Positions 14,324 to 26,516 of a DNA stretch of 64,000 nucleotides are shown here, one piece after another. Origin of the DNA: Hirudinaria manillensis. Taxonomy: Eukaryota > Annelida > Clitellata > Hirudinida > Hirudinidae. The notes under the pieces were generated by a model. The model saw only the letters and a program-made list of their open reading frames with translations. It made no database searches and was not told where the DNA came from. The position numbers and the translations under genes are program-made. Within the stretch, counting starts at the first letter, position 1, and each line of letters starts with the position of its first letter. Location of the stretch: assembly GCA_034509925.1 (NCBI GenBank), contig CM067534.1, positions 6,474,001-6,538,000 on the forward strand, written 5' to 3'.

Positions 14324-17300
14324 GCTTCGAATATTTTCGATTTGATTAATTAAACGTTTTCATTAATGATTCGTGCATTCTTTGTTATAAGAAATAAAAA
14401 TTTTAACTTATGCTTTTAACCTCAATGGCCATTCTTGAGCAAGAATTCATGTGTGACAAATTTTTTATTCATCTACCCTAAATCAACCAAACCATCCATC
14501 CATCCCTTCGTCCTTCCGTCCATGCACCCATTCCTTCTTGGGGGGGGGAGGGGGGGATTTTCTGATATTGAATTTCTTCTTAGTAATCGTTTTGCTAGAC
14601 GAGGAATTAAATTAAATTAAATTTTAATTAATTAAATTAATTAATTTATTTATTAATCAATATTACAAAACGCCCATCATTTGGCCGTCAACGCTGATTA
14701 ATATTGATAATGTTAATAACATGGCGTCCGGTTAATAAAACAAATACAAGTATAAGGCGCTTGAAGACGAAAGTACTTTACCTGAACCTTATTATAACTG
14801 ATGGTCAGACGCTCTGGATTCCTTTGGAAGTCATAATTCATCCATTAATTGATGGACTGTACGTGGGAGACGGGATTTCTTGTCGAGGTTCGTATTAGCA
14901 GGTTTCAATGGGAACATTGGCTTCTGAAAAATATGCTTTTCGAAGTCCCAATATGCAAAAGTCATTTTATTGCTTTTTCATTTTTAATGACTCCTTCGCT
15001 CAAAACCCGTTCACTCATTCACTCATTCACTCATTTACTCACTCATTCATTCACTCATTTACTCACTCATTCATTCATTCAGTCACTCATTCATTCAAGA
15101 TTTCTAACTACAAGCACGGCTGATTGAAGTGGCGCTATCAACTTTATAGACTGATAAAGTTAGTCGGCCAATTGAAAATTCTCTCGCCTCATTAAGCAGC
15201 ATTCTGTAGTTGTTCCTTCTTTCGCGCGTTCTTCGTCCATCAACCATCCATCCATCCGTCCGTCCATCCGTCCATTCATCCATCTACACTTCAATCCATT
15301 ATCTATACATACATTTACTCATCCATCCATCTATCCATCCATTCATCTACAAATCCATCCATCATCTAAACATGCATCCATTACACCATAAACCAGTCAA
15401 TATTATTATTATTATTATTAAAATCTAAAATCAATAAACGCATGAAAACTGAAATGGAGCAAGAAAAGGACGGACACACGGACGACGAAGAAGACAAGGG
15501 AACAGACAGCGAAAGTACCAAGAGAGGACATGAGTTCTATCGATCGCTAGAGAAAATTCGATTTCTCCATTGATAAGAACCACAAATTCCCAATTCCTGC
15601 TCGTCTTATTTTAGAAATTTCCTTCTCCCTTCACTCCCGCCACCATCGTCGTTGTCTTCTTCATCACCAACATCATCATCATCTTCTTCTTCTTCTTCTT
15701 CATCTTCTTCCTCTTTATCATCATCCCCGCAATCGTTGGAGGGAATAATTTCTGAGAAAATTCGAAAATTTCGATTTTATTTTTTGTGGTCCCCATCATC
15801 AGACGAGGACGATGGTGATGATGATGATGATGATGATGTCGGTGCGTGTCACAGCCTTCCAAATGGTATTCTCAAAAATACTGAAGAAATTTAAAAATAT
15901 TTTAATGATTTAAGAAAGTTTTCTCTTCTTTTGAAAAAGTTCACTTTTAAAACCCTACTTGATATAAGAATTAATATTAATATTGATGCTAATATTATTA
16001 TTTGTAACGATAATAATAATTTAATATTTTTAATATCAATAATATATATTATTAACGATCATGATTATTAAAGTCGCAATATAATTGGTATGCAAATAAT
16101 TCCAGAATATAGTTCGTTTTATACTCCATGAATCTTAAGTTGACATTCTTTCGAAGATCCTTCCCTTTTGTCCCTCTGGTGAAATTATTTCCTAAAGATT
16201 TATTTCTGATTTCCACTCGGAATAACAAACAGGAAACAATCCAGGTGCAGCCATCCATCCGCAAGGTCAATGGAATTGAATATCACGGATAGATTGAAGG
16301 AATTAGTATACGACGCCCGGACAAAAACAGTGAAAGGCCAAATTTACTGCCGACGAAAAGAAAGGGAAGCGAATGAGAACGGGCGTTTCCAACCACACCC
16401 AAGGGTCTAAATTTCTTAATGGTCGACATTTCTTCTCCTTGAGTCCACTTTTCAGAAAATTCCGAGACAGATGCGTCCTCGTTTCCTTGAATCAGCCAAT
16501 TTAATCAACAGCGACAAACAGCAGTCTTGTTAAAAGTTTACCCCGATGTCTCACTTTCTGCCCTTTCTCTTGTTCTTCTTTCTTCGTTTGAGTCTCGAAA
16601 TGGTCTTTCAGAAATTGAAAGAAAATAGCTTTACATATCTAAATATAGATAAATTCATAAATCATAAATCATTAGCATTTCTGGTGATCGTTAACTTATG
16701 AATATCGCTGCACTAGGTTGAGTGCCAATTGCTCATGAATTTGCAAAACAATTCCAAATGGCTTCCAGCAATTCCATTATTCAATTCATCTTGGGATCAT
16801 TACTCCGGATTCTATCCATAAAATCCAGGAAATGAAAGAGAGGTGAGAGAGTAAACGGGCCATTACTCTGAAAACGTTGACAGATTAAGACGGGGACTGG
16901 CTTTTCTACTCCGACATGCTTTCATCGCACTTTGAATGATTTATGCATTTTCTTAGGAAACAAAATTAATGAAAATAAACATTTCTTACGTGCTATAGCG
17001 AAGACGTGAAATTTTATGTTCTAACAAATATCCGATTGTTGACTGGATATCTTTTTGCAAAATGCTCTGAATTTATCATTAATCGATGCCTTTATTCTTG
17101 ATTCTTTGATGTCTCCATTTCATTTGAATGATTTAAGCTAATGACAATTAAATTTCATCCAAACCGAAATATTTGATTTAATGTTTGTAAATTTTTTTAA
17201 ACTCCACAATTAATATATTTAATATTGGACTTAGTATTTTGATTCGGTATAAAACAATGTCCACACTCGAGATTGCATAAATTTATGATAATATTTTTAT

Positions 17301-17788
17301 TGGAAATTGTAGTATTCTTTATGGTTTCAATATTTTAATATTTTCATTACAATTTAGGAATTATTTAACGTATATGATTTTTATCGGTCGCATTAGGATG
17401 TGGAAACACAGGTAATCTTATCTAGGAAATATTTTTATTTAACATGATTCTATAATATTTAAATATATATAAAAAATATTTGTAACTAAAATATTCATTT
17501 TACCCAGTAAACAAATCTGCTTTACAGGTACATTGAAACAAGTTATTATTTTCAGTGTTGCTAGGTACAACACCGATAAGTAGCCACTCAAAGTGAATAG
17601 CTGCCGTGTTTGTTCCTCTGCCATACGTCCTTTGGATTTGGTATTTGATTTAAATTTGGTTCGACCAGTAGTTTGAACTTTTATTCCATCAGTTTTTCTT
17701 AGAACTGGCCGTTTATTCGTTATCGAGAGGTTGATTGCAAACGAAAAAGGCAAAACTAGTATTGGAATCTGTATTCACGAACGAAATC
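14324..17788. other. Gene-poor DNA before the Ena/VASP gene
   Basis: Holds CATT/CACT repeats at 15009-15096, CATC/CGTC repeats at about 15237-15375, a CTT/ATC tract at 15640-15725 and a GAT tract near 15810. From about 16050 to 17788 the sequence is less repetitive and should include the Ena/VASP promoter and any 5' non-coding exon. I could not recognise either. Confidence 0.5.
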
Positions 17789-20700
17789 ATGTCAGATCAG
17801 AGGTAAAAATATGTTAGTTGCGTTAGAACGTTTCAGATAATCGAGAAGATAATTATTTTTATTTGTTGTAATTTGTTGACCCGAATCGAAAACAGTTGAA
17901 AATTGTTAGTTTCAAATAAATGGCAAATTAGCACCAATTTTTATTAAAACAGTGAAAGAAGTTTGGTGCAAATACAAGCAATGGTGATGATTTATGATAA
18001 CAACCAGAAAGAGTGGATGTTTGCTGGTGTATCTGAAGGAAATTCAAAAGTACAAATTTTTCACCATCCTGTCAACAACACCTTCAGAGTTGTGGCCAGA
18101 AAACTGGTGGACCACGAGGTTAGTGAAACTCATTGAGTTTTGTATGATTTCTTTCCTTGCAAACATTTTCAGTACGACATGATTATGCGAGCGATTACTT
18201 CCTTCACGAACCCGAGACCGCAGATTTTTAACAACAGAAAACATAAGAATCAATTGCTATTCTTAATGTTACAGCATATCAAAAAAGAGTCTTTAAAAAA
18301 ATTCCATTTTCATAACATTTAAAAAAAAATAAAAATATTCCTTTTTGTGACGTGCAGATTGTCATCAATTGTGCCATCCTCAAAACGACAAAATACAACA
18401 GGGCGACTGAAACCTTCCATCAATGGAGAGATCGTCAGAACGTCTACGGACTGAGCTTCATGTCGCCAGAAGATGCGAGCACCTTTGGCCTTTCTATGGA
18501 GAACGTGCTTCTGTCACTCAGCAGTTGGTTGACTCTACTTGATTGATTGATTGATTGATTGATTGATCGATTGGTTGGTTGTTTACGACTCGTGATTGTT
18601 TTTGACGAGGAAGCGATTAAAATGTTTAGATTCATTTGACGACCGATCGGCAATTGTCGACTGTTCGTCATTAACGGATTTTAATTGCCTTTTGTTTATT
18701 TTTGATCCTTATATTATTATTTTGCTCATAATAAATATTCAAGTGTGGCTCGATTCAGAGTGAAACTCATTTGTAATTATATGCGATTATGTTTGATTCA
18801 TGCAATTCCATAAATGCCGAACTTCCGATCAGACGCCACTCCGGCACCGCAAGTTCCACCCCAGCAGCAGCTCTTTGCAAAACCATCCAACGACAACAAT
18901 GAAGATGACAGGTACGTAAGATTTGTTTCAAACGACTTGCTTACCTCTTGACTAATGTTTAAGTTCAGTCAAAGTGAAATATTGTTTAGTCTCTCAGAAC
19001 TTTGCAACTCACGATGCACCAAAGTTGATGCCAATTAGAAATAATTGTGGCACGTGGCTCGGCTAAAAGGGTGGCGAGCGGCTTGCGACAGCACTGGCAA
19101 CAGATGCAGGTACGCATTCAAAACCCAGTGTGCATGCCACAAGAACCCTCGAGCAGAATGCTCTATGAAAAGTCACGACGCTGCTGCAGTCTTCAATGAC
19201 CAGAAGTGCCATATTAAACTTTTTAATCATAACTTGTTTTTATAAGAAAAAAGTAACTTGTAGTTGTCCGTAAGGATTGATGGATTCCTCCAATCAATGT
19301 TCTTTCCAGGAATCTGTACAGCAGAGCCCAACCTCAGGGTGTGCAAACGATTCACAAACCCTCTGGACCTCCGCCTCTCAGACCCCCCTCTCAAGCTCCG
19401 CCGAGCGCACCTCCGACTTCCAAGGCCCCGTCCCTTGCGCCGGCGACTCCCGCACCTCCTCCCGGTCCTCCGGCACCTCCCCCTGGCGGTCCTCCTCTGC
19501 CATCCTCAGGGGGTGCTCCGCCATCCTCGGGAGGTGCTCCGCCCCCTCCGCCTCCGCCACCTCCTCCGTCCGGCGGACCCCCTGCTCCCGCGAACTTCTC
19601 CGGACCTTCCGAGGACTCCGGCGAGCCCATGGGGGGCCTGGCAGCCGCCATTGCAGGAGCCAAACTGAAGAAGGTGACCAAGGTGAGTCACTATCACTAT
19701 CGGACTTAATTGATCTATTGTTTAAATTAGTTAATTGAGTAATTTAGTAATTATAAACTTAATGCGTTAGATTTATGATTTATTAATTATAAAGTTAATT
19801 TATTTGTCTCCAAATGGTGTCAGAACCGGTGGTTCTGGAACGGACCGTCGGTCGCCCGACGTCGCATTCCTTGTATCGAAATGGACGATGAAACGTTTCA
19901 TTCGTCATCCTCGTCGCATAATAATCGTTGTGTGAAGTCCTAACTTCTTGACGCTAATTGCAGCCATTAATTCCTGCAGTGTTTCTTTCTAAGGCTCTCG
20001 ACGCACTCTGCAAAGTTTTAAATGCAAAGTCATTGCGTGACCTCTGGGTCGGTCGGGCGTGACAGAGACGGACGTACAAACCCCTGCAAACTACATTTAA
20101 TACGTCGACTGCTTCTTTTATGCCGTTGGAAGCATCAGTATTTTAGACTCAGACTAATGTCGTTTTGGTTATAATTTACAGCAGCAGCAACAACAACATT
20201 AAGTTATTAATGGCTTCTGTGGAAGCATTTAACATCCTGTTTCTTAAATGCTAATAATTACCAATAATTAATATTCAAAATGCTGTCATGGCTCATTACA
20301 ATCATCCTGTACCATTGGCTCTTTATTCCTTCTCTAATTTCTTCAAGTCTTCCCCAGCTCTCTCCTACTTCCTCATCGGAGCTGACAGCAATAATTAAAG
20401 GATTACTCAATGTATCATCTAAACATTTCAATTTATAACTCCTAGCTTAGTATAATAAATTTGAATTGTAAACTGCCCGACAATTATCCGACACATTGCA
20501 TAACAACTGTAATTCATGCCTTTAGCATTACTTCTTTTTCAATGCAATCCGTTCATCTCGTTGATAGAACACCGAAAATGGGCCTCCGTTCTCTTCTTCT
20601 TCCTCCTCCTCGACCTCGACGTCGGGAGGTCCGTCGAACCCCGGTCAGAGTGCGAGACTCGCCCCGGCAATGGACATGATGTCGGAGATGGCCAGGAAGC

Positions 20701-21110
20701 TTCAGTCTCGCAAAGCGAAGGCCGAGTGCGCGGTTAGTCCGTCGGTTCCGAACTCCTCGAGACGAACCGAAATGAAAAATTATTAATTAATTCTCGGTTC
20801 AATCCGGAATTGTTCCAAGGTTGAGTTCTGACGAGCTTAATGGATTTGTGTGATTTATCATTTTAAATATATAAGTTAAATTCAAAAAAATCGATCGCTC
20901 AACTTTTGCTGCAATTCGACAGGACACGGATGCTCCCCCGACGGCGCCGATTCCTTCTACCGTCAACACGTCTGCTCCGACCATTTCCAAGGGCAAGATT
21001 CCTCCTCCGTGGAAGACATCCTCACATCAGGACAATTCGCAATCTTCGACTCTTCCCCCTCCCGTAACAAGGTGACAACAATTCAGACTTATAAAAACAT
21101 TTAACCTGCA

Positions 21111-21141
<31 letters not shown>

Positions 21142-21569
21142 GTGGTGGTGATGGTGGTGATGGTCATGATGACTATGGTATGTAAATGTAAACAAGAGGT
21201 TAAATAATAATTTTATCACTTGTTAACTAATTTATTTATTTAATTATTTATTTATTTATTAGGGATTCAACACCTTCTCCTCTCAATCTGCAATCGAACA
21301 CGGACTTTGAGTCGTTCAAGCAACAAATTGTTGCTGAGATGAGACTGGAGATGAACAAACTCAAAGAAGAGCTCATTGAGGGTGAGTTGGGTTGTTACAT
21401 TAGTTGCCATTGGAGATCCATTAGTTCAAATCAGCCAATATTTAATTATCTATCAATTATAATAATTATTATAACAATAATTATAATAATAATGATTATA
21501 ACAATTATTACCTATTAATTATAACCAATTTATTTATCAGTTATCAAGTCGGAGTTGAGCAAGCGTTAA
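17789..21569 (+). CDS. ena: Ena/VASP family actin regulator, nine exons, complete
   Basis: This protein binds barbed ends of actin filaments and recruits profilin-actin at leading edges and adhesions. The exons read as 17789-17802, 17953-18118, 18358-18523, 18833-18911, 19310-19682, 20568-20732, 20923-21071, 21263-21381 and 21541-21569. They total 1,260 nt (419 residues), and every junction matches in phase. The EVH1 domain (about 1-115) keeps the ligand-binding aromatic triad Tyr19, Trp26 and Phe80 and the family signature TFHQWRD. A proline-rich core (about 160-245) has a run of ten prolines for profilin. EVH2 follows: the G-actin site [14 protein letters not shown] ends exon 5, the F-actin-binding block ([17 protein letters not shown]) ends exon 6, and a C-terminal coiled coil ([16 protein letters not shown]) in exon 8 is the tetramerisation block. 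The last exon adds nine residues. The 14-nt first coding exon was chosen because its phase fits and the Met lies at the normal distance from the EVH1 core. Confidence 0.94.
21111..21175. repeat. GAT/GGT trinucleotide tract in an Ena/VASP intron
   Basis: About 20 units of GAT turning into GGT. It lies in the intron between the PPPWK exon and the coiled-coil exon. Confidence 0.85.
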
Positions 21570-23770
21570 AAGCAGAAGAATCGAGATGATTGGAACCAGC
21601 ACATTCCCCTCTGACAGCTGTTGACAACGAATCTTTGTTTCCCAACCATCTGTCCGTCCGTCCATCCTTGTCGCGGAGTTAACGATACCTTGATGATACG
21701 TTTCAAGACATATTTGTAAATACACTTTTTTGTTATCCTTCTGTTTTCAGTTGGTTTTGTAGCTCTTCTGCTCTTCTTAAGTTTCTTGGAGATTAAAAAA
21801 TATTTTCAGGAAAATATATTTTTATTATTCATGGATAATTTATGAGCTGTCAAATCTTCCGACTTAGTTCTCCTATCGGCCTTTTGTCTCATGGAAGACT
21901 CGTGGTGCCTTGTCAAAGCAATTGAACTTGAAGAGATTCGTTCTCTTCTCAACTTATGCAAACTTTTAGTAATTTCTTGTGACCCGATCAAAAATTTATT
22001 TTTAACGTCACGATTTTTTTTTATTTTTATTTTATTTTATTTGAACTTTGTTTCATAAATTTGCCTCAAAGTTTTTATTAACCTGAAATAGATTTAAACT
22101 CTGAGACTTCTTTTTTCCCCCTATTGATTTTTTATTTTTTGATGATTTTGAATGTTTTTCAATCAATTTTACAGAAAAATTGCTCTTTTTCTTTTTATTG
22201 ACTTGCCTTTGTTTTTATTCAAATTTCGTGAAAAATCAAAGCATTTTTAACATTTTACATTTATTAATGAAGTAAACGTGGCAGTTCAAGCGACCCTCGC
22301 GTGAAGAGCGAGACCTCTCATTTGTGCATCTAAAATGTCGGATTTCCTGATTCTATGTTTGGATAATCTCCGAATTGCTCGTGTTCATCAGATTAAGTTA
22401 GAAGTTGGATTTGAAAATATTTGGATTTATAAATATTGAATTTTATTGAATTATTTGCAGTTCGAAATGCGTCACTGTGATGACGACAGAATTTGTTCGT
22501 GTCTGTGTGTGTGTGCATGTGTGTTCATTCAAAATTTGTGATTGATTTGATGAACGGATTTGTCTTGTGAGAGGTTTGTGCCTGTTAATGTTGTTATTGT
22601 TTTACTTTCCACTTAACACTTGCACGTGGATCCGTATTTTATGAAAATCAAAAATATTTCCTTGTTCGGCTTAAGAATAACTTATTATTCTTGAGATGAC
22701 TTTTGGTCTTTTAGTGGAATAATAATATTATTATAAAAAAATTATATTATTATTAAAATTATTATTATATTAAGAATTATAAAAAAAAAATTAGCCTCAT
22801 GAATGTAGCTTTTCAATTGAACATTTAAATATAAGCAACAGAACTGAACGAGCTGGAAGTTGATGTTGCCAAAGTAGGATGCTTAACCGTTCTTTTAATT
22901 AATTAATTATTTATTTATTTATTTGTTTAAGAGTGGTCTTTTGATAGCATTTATCAGCTCTTATCATGAGAAAGTTATTGTTGCTGAGTTGCAACTAGGT
23001 ATAGAATCTCCCCAACTACAATGTAGTGGCATTTGGACACCTTAGTTACTAGGGCTTAGTGTGTAGGTGATTAGTATGAACACCTTGACCCACAAATACG
23101 CTACGGTTGACAAGTTATATGGGAGAGTTCATTCACATTATAATTTTTTGTTTTGATTCTTGTCAGGACGCTTCAAGCGACACGTAAATTCTATTGCGAG
23201 AGACAATGACGTTAGAAATTGGTGTTGATGGGTGATGGGTTTACGGTTTATGAAGTTAAGTTTGTGGCGTCTTGTAAATTTATGGTTATTGTCATCGTCA
23301 TCATAACCACCACCGTTATTAATACTATTATCGTTGCTAATAATTTTAGTATTATTTAGGGTTAGGGCTGGGGTTCATTATTACTAACGATGGTGGGTTG
23401 AGAAAGCGAGAATTAAAGTGTCTGAACATATTTTATTTTATATTTTTTAAAAATATTTCTTGTAACTTAAAAAAAAAGTGGTTTATGGTAGGGTAGCACG
23501 CCTGAGACATCTCGTGTCCATTCGTCTCCCTCTTTATTTAAGGCGTAAATGGTTTAATGGCATTAAATCGATAATAACAATATGTTACTCTGTGTCTATT
23601 GAAACCTAACAAATAAAAATGTTGTGCGTTAGAATATTTACTAGCTTTAAAAAGATGGTGCCAAAGCGTCTGCCATATTCGCCACTGCTGCTGTCATTTG
23701 GCTAACTGAATCTAGAGGGACATTTTTTTCGGATATTTAAATTGTATTAAGTTTAGATTTAATCGGATTA
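21570..23770. other. Region between the Ena/VASP gene and the VAChT-like gene
   Basis: The Ena/VASP 3' UTR comes first; an ATTAAA near 21792 may be its polyadenylation signal. From about 22920 to 23290 the sequence is of ordinary complexity without long frames and looks like a degraded interspersed repeat, but I cannot name it. No coding exon is supported. Confidence 0.4.
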
Positions 23771-25148
23771 ATGAAATCAACGACAGACAGACAGAGTTCA
23801 GACAGCTCTTGTACTGACAGTGGTTTATTCGGCGTTATTGTTCGACAACTTACTCGGTCTCGTAATAATTCCTCTGATGCCAAATTATTTGAAGGAATTT
23901 GAACTTCAAGAGGACGAATTTCATGATTGTAATCATCCCAACCAGTCAGCTCATCAAGAAATTACTGTAGGAAATGAGACAGTCGCTTGTTATAATGACT
24001 TTGATGAGCTCAATTCCAGGAAAGTTGGTTTCAAAAATCCTCGGGCAGGAATTTTGTTTGCATCAAAGTTTGCATTCCAAATTCTTGTTGGACCACTGGT
24101 CGGTACGATAGCGGATAAAGTCGGATATGAAAAGCCAATGATTGCTGGTTTGCTCTTAGTTTTTGCTTCGACTACGACTTTTTCATTTGGTCAAACGTTT
24201 TCATTGCTGGTAGCTGCGCGATCGATACAAGGGATAGGATCGGTTTTGTGTGCCATGTCAGGTTTTGCTATTTTGGCTCAGAAATTCAAAGAAATGAGCG
24301 AACGATCGAAGTTTCAAGGCATAGCGATTGCATTTTTGAATCTTGGATGCTTCATTGGCCCGCCCTATGGAGGCATTTTATACAAATATTTTGGAAAGCA
24401 AGCACCTTTTATAATTCTTGCAGCTTTGGTTCTACTGGATTTCGTTCTTATGTTATTTGTCAAGTATCCAAAAGGCACGGATTTCGTTGTGGAGGAGGAA
24501 AAGCAAAAAACGTCTTCTATGTGTCACCTTATTTTGGATTCACACGTATTAATCTGCTTAGGAGCCATTTTCATGAATCACTTCTCTTTCGGACTACTCG
24601 AAGCATTCATAGGTTCGTGGATGAAGGAAAGTCTAAATGCAGACGAGTTTCAAATAGGAATCGTGTGGCTACCTTCGATTTTTTCGTACTTCCTCGGGGT
24701 GACAGTTATAATTCAACTGACAAAACGATGTCCTCAGTTTCAATGGCTCTGCATCATAATTGGTCTTCTGTTAGAAGGATTCAGTTCTCTTTCCATCGGA
24801 TTTTGCAGACATTTCGTCCTGGTGATGCTACCGTTAGCAGCGCTATCTTTGGGATCGGCATTGACTGAATCCAGCATAATTCCATTGCTAGCCCACTTCA
24901 TCGATGTCAGACATCCTTCTGCCAATTACGGAATGGTGTATGCTATTGCTGACATGTTGGTTTCTTTGACCTACGTTGTTGGACCTTTGTTAGGTGACGT
25001 GTTGTTTCAGAACCTCGGATTTTCTTGGCTGAATGTCATCGTTTGTTCATGCAACGTATTCTATTCTCCCATGTTATTTGTTGTTCGAAAGTCGAACGAA
25101 CAACTGAAAGAATACGAAGTCATCGAGGAAGTTGTTTGTAATCGATAA
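23771..25148 (+). CDS. VAChT-like vesicular transporter paralogue, intronless, start in doubt
   Basis: This major-facilitator protein is clearly related to the VAChT at 263-2146 across all TM segments but shorter: about 442 residues from the GTG at 23820, with a small lumenal loop and only a short tail. Family residues kept, counted from 23820, are Asp9 (TM1), Lys83 (TM2), Asp207 (TM6) and Asp378 (TM11, YAIAD). The TM4 aspartate has become alanine (145, in LCAMSG) and the TM10 aspartate has become glutamate (350, in LTESS). In mammalian VAChT these two positions matter for ligand binding and transport, so the substrate may differ. The lumenal loop has sequons NQS and NET. Homology to TM1 (ALVLTVVYSALLFDN) extends upstream of 23820 into an open frame that meets a stop at 23772. 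The nearby ATG at 23771 is one base out of frame and is separated from the homology by a GACA repeat. The start may therefore be shifted by the repeat, or an upstream exon may exist. Confidence 0.88.
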
Positions 25149-25670
25149 CGAGTCAATTTATGTCACTTAAAACATTCACATTTAAACTGGACTTTTGAAA
25201 GTTCGTTGAAGAAAATATTTGTCAGAACTTCATCTTAAAATGATAAAATTTTTGAGATATTTCTTCTCGAAAATGCACTGGAAATTATCGTAACCATAAT
25301 ATTTACAAATGATGATTACGATAATTATCATAATTGTTTCAAATAATTACTTTTACTTCCATAAATCTAGAAAAGCGCTCATTAATTTCTGTAAAATCAT
25401 TTAAAATAACATCTACCTACAATATTCTGTATTGTGCGTGTTACATATATATTATAAATAAATATATATATATATATATATATATAAATATATTTTATAT
25501 AATCTCTTTAAAACAGGTTTATGTCAACAAATGCTATTTTCTTTGTCGTTTGTAACCCCAATAAGCAGTACGTGCAATTCTTAATCGTAAAGTATTTATT
25601 TTAAAAAGTCGAGATCAAGTCAACAAAAAAAAAGACTGGGACGATCAAAAACATATTACGAATGGTCACG
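25149..25670. other. Convergent 3' flanks with TA repeat
   Basis: The VAChT-like gene and the claudin-type gene end toward each other here, about 520 bp apart. A TA/ATA tract lies at about 25445-25495. No gene is seen. Confidence 0.6.
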
Positions 25671-26474
25671 TCAAATTCGCCCGATAATAACGGGCCTATC
25701 TTCTACCAAATCGTCCTTTTGCTTCCTCGAGTAAGCGAAGAGGATTACCCCAGTGATGATCAACATGGCTATGCAAAACCACGAGAGACCGAAGCAGAAA
25801 CCAAACTTGTGCTTGGCTTGGGATGGGTACTTGCCTGGTAAGTTATTCTTTTCATATTCAACTGTTCCGTGGAAGATTTCCACGCAGACCAGGATACACA
25901 CGGCTGTAATAATGCAATAATTATTAATAAGAATACGATATTATTACATAATCATTAATATTAATAAGGATATATTAATATTAATTCATCGTAATCATAT
26001 TCTAACCTCCACCAATAAGAAGGCAGCCTGACAATCGCTTATAGATGTACCTCAACTGAACTGTGGAATAATAGACAAAGGTATTGGCAAGACCCAGGAC
26101 CAGGATCCCAATGATTCCGATGGCTATGCAAGATCTTCTATAATCTGTTAATTTGTTTGTTGTTTTTTTTAGTTTTTAAATAATTTAAACAAAAAAGATT
26201 TTATTTGGAATTACATATAATTCAGGTAATATTCATGACTTGTGGGCTCTTATTCTGGCCAAAATAATTGGATTCCGACGAAATACTCTGAATTGTTTCA
26301 TTGCTTAAAAGTGAACGCTGATTAAAAAAGAATTAGTTAATTAAATCGTCATGGTAATCTTAACTGTTTATCGGCATTTCTAAATTCTGGATTTCTTGAG
26401 AGCCATCGAAAAAACATTGCACAGCTCAGTTCAGCATATATAAGGGCTTTTCTTTTTAATATCTTTGTAAATAA

Positions 26475-26516
<42 letters not shown>

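Noticed and set aside
13845..14349. Two long plus-strand frames of more than 160 codons rich in Leu-Thr-His-Ser
   Set aside because: They are the TCAC microsatellite read in two frames, with no independent coding signal.
17439..17753. Minus-strand frame of 104 codons just before the Ena/VASP start
   Set aside because: AT-rich, no recognisable motif, and it overlaps the probable promoter of the plus-strand gene.
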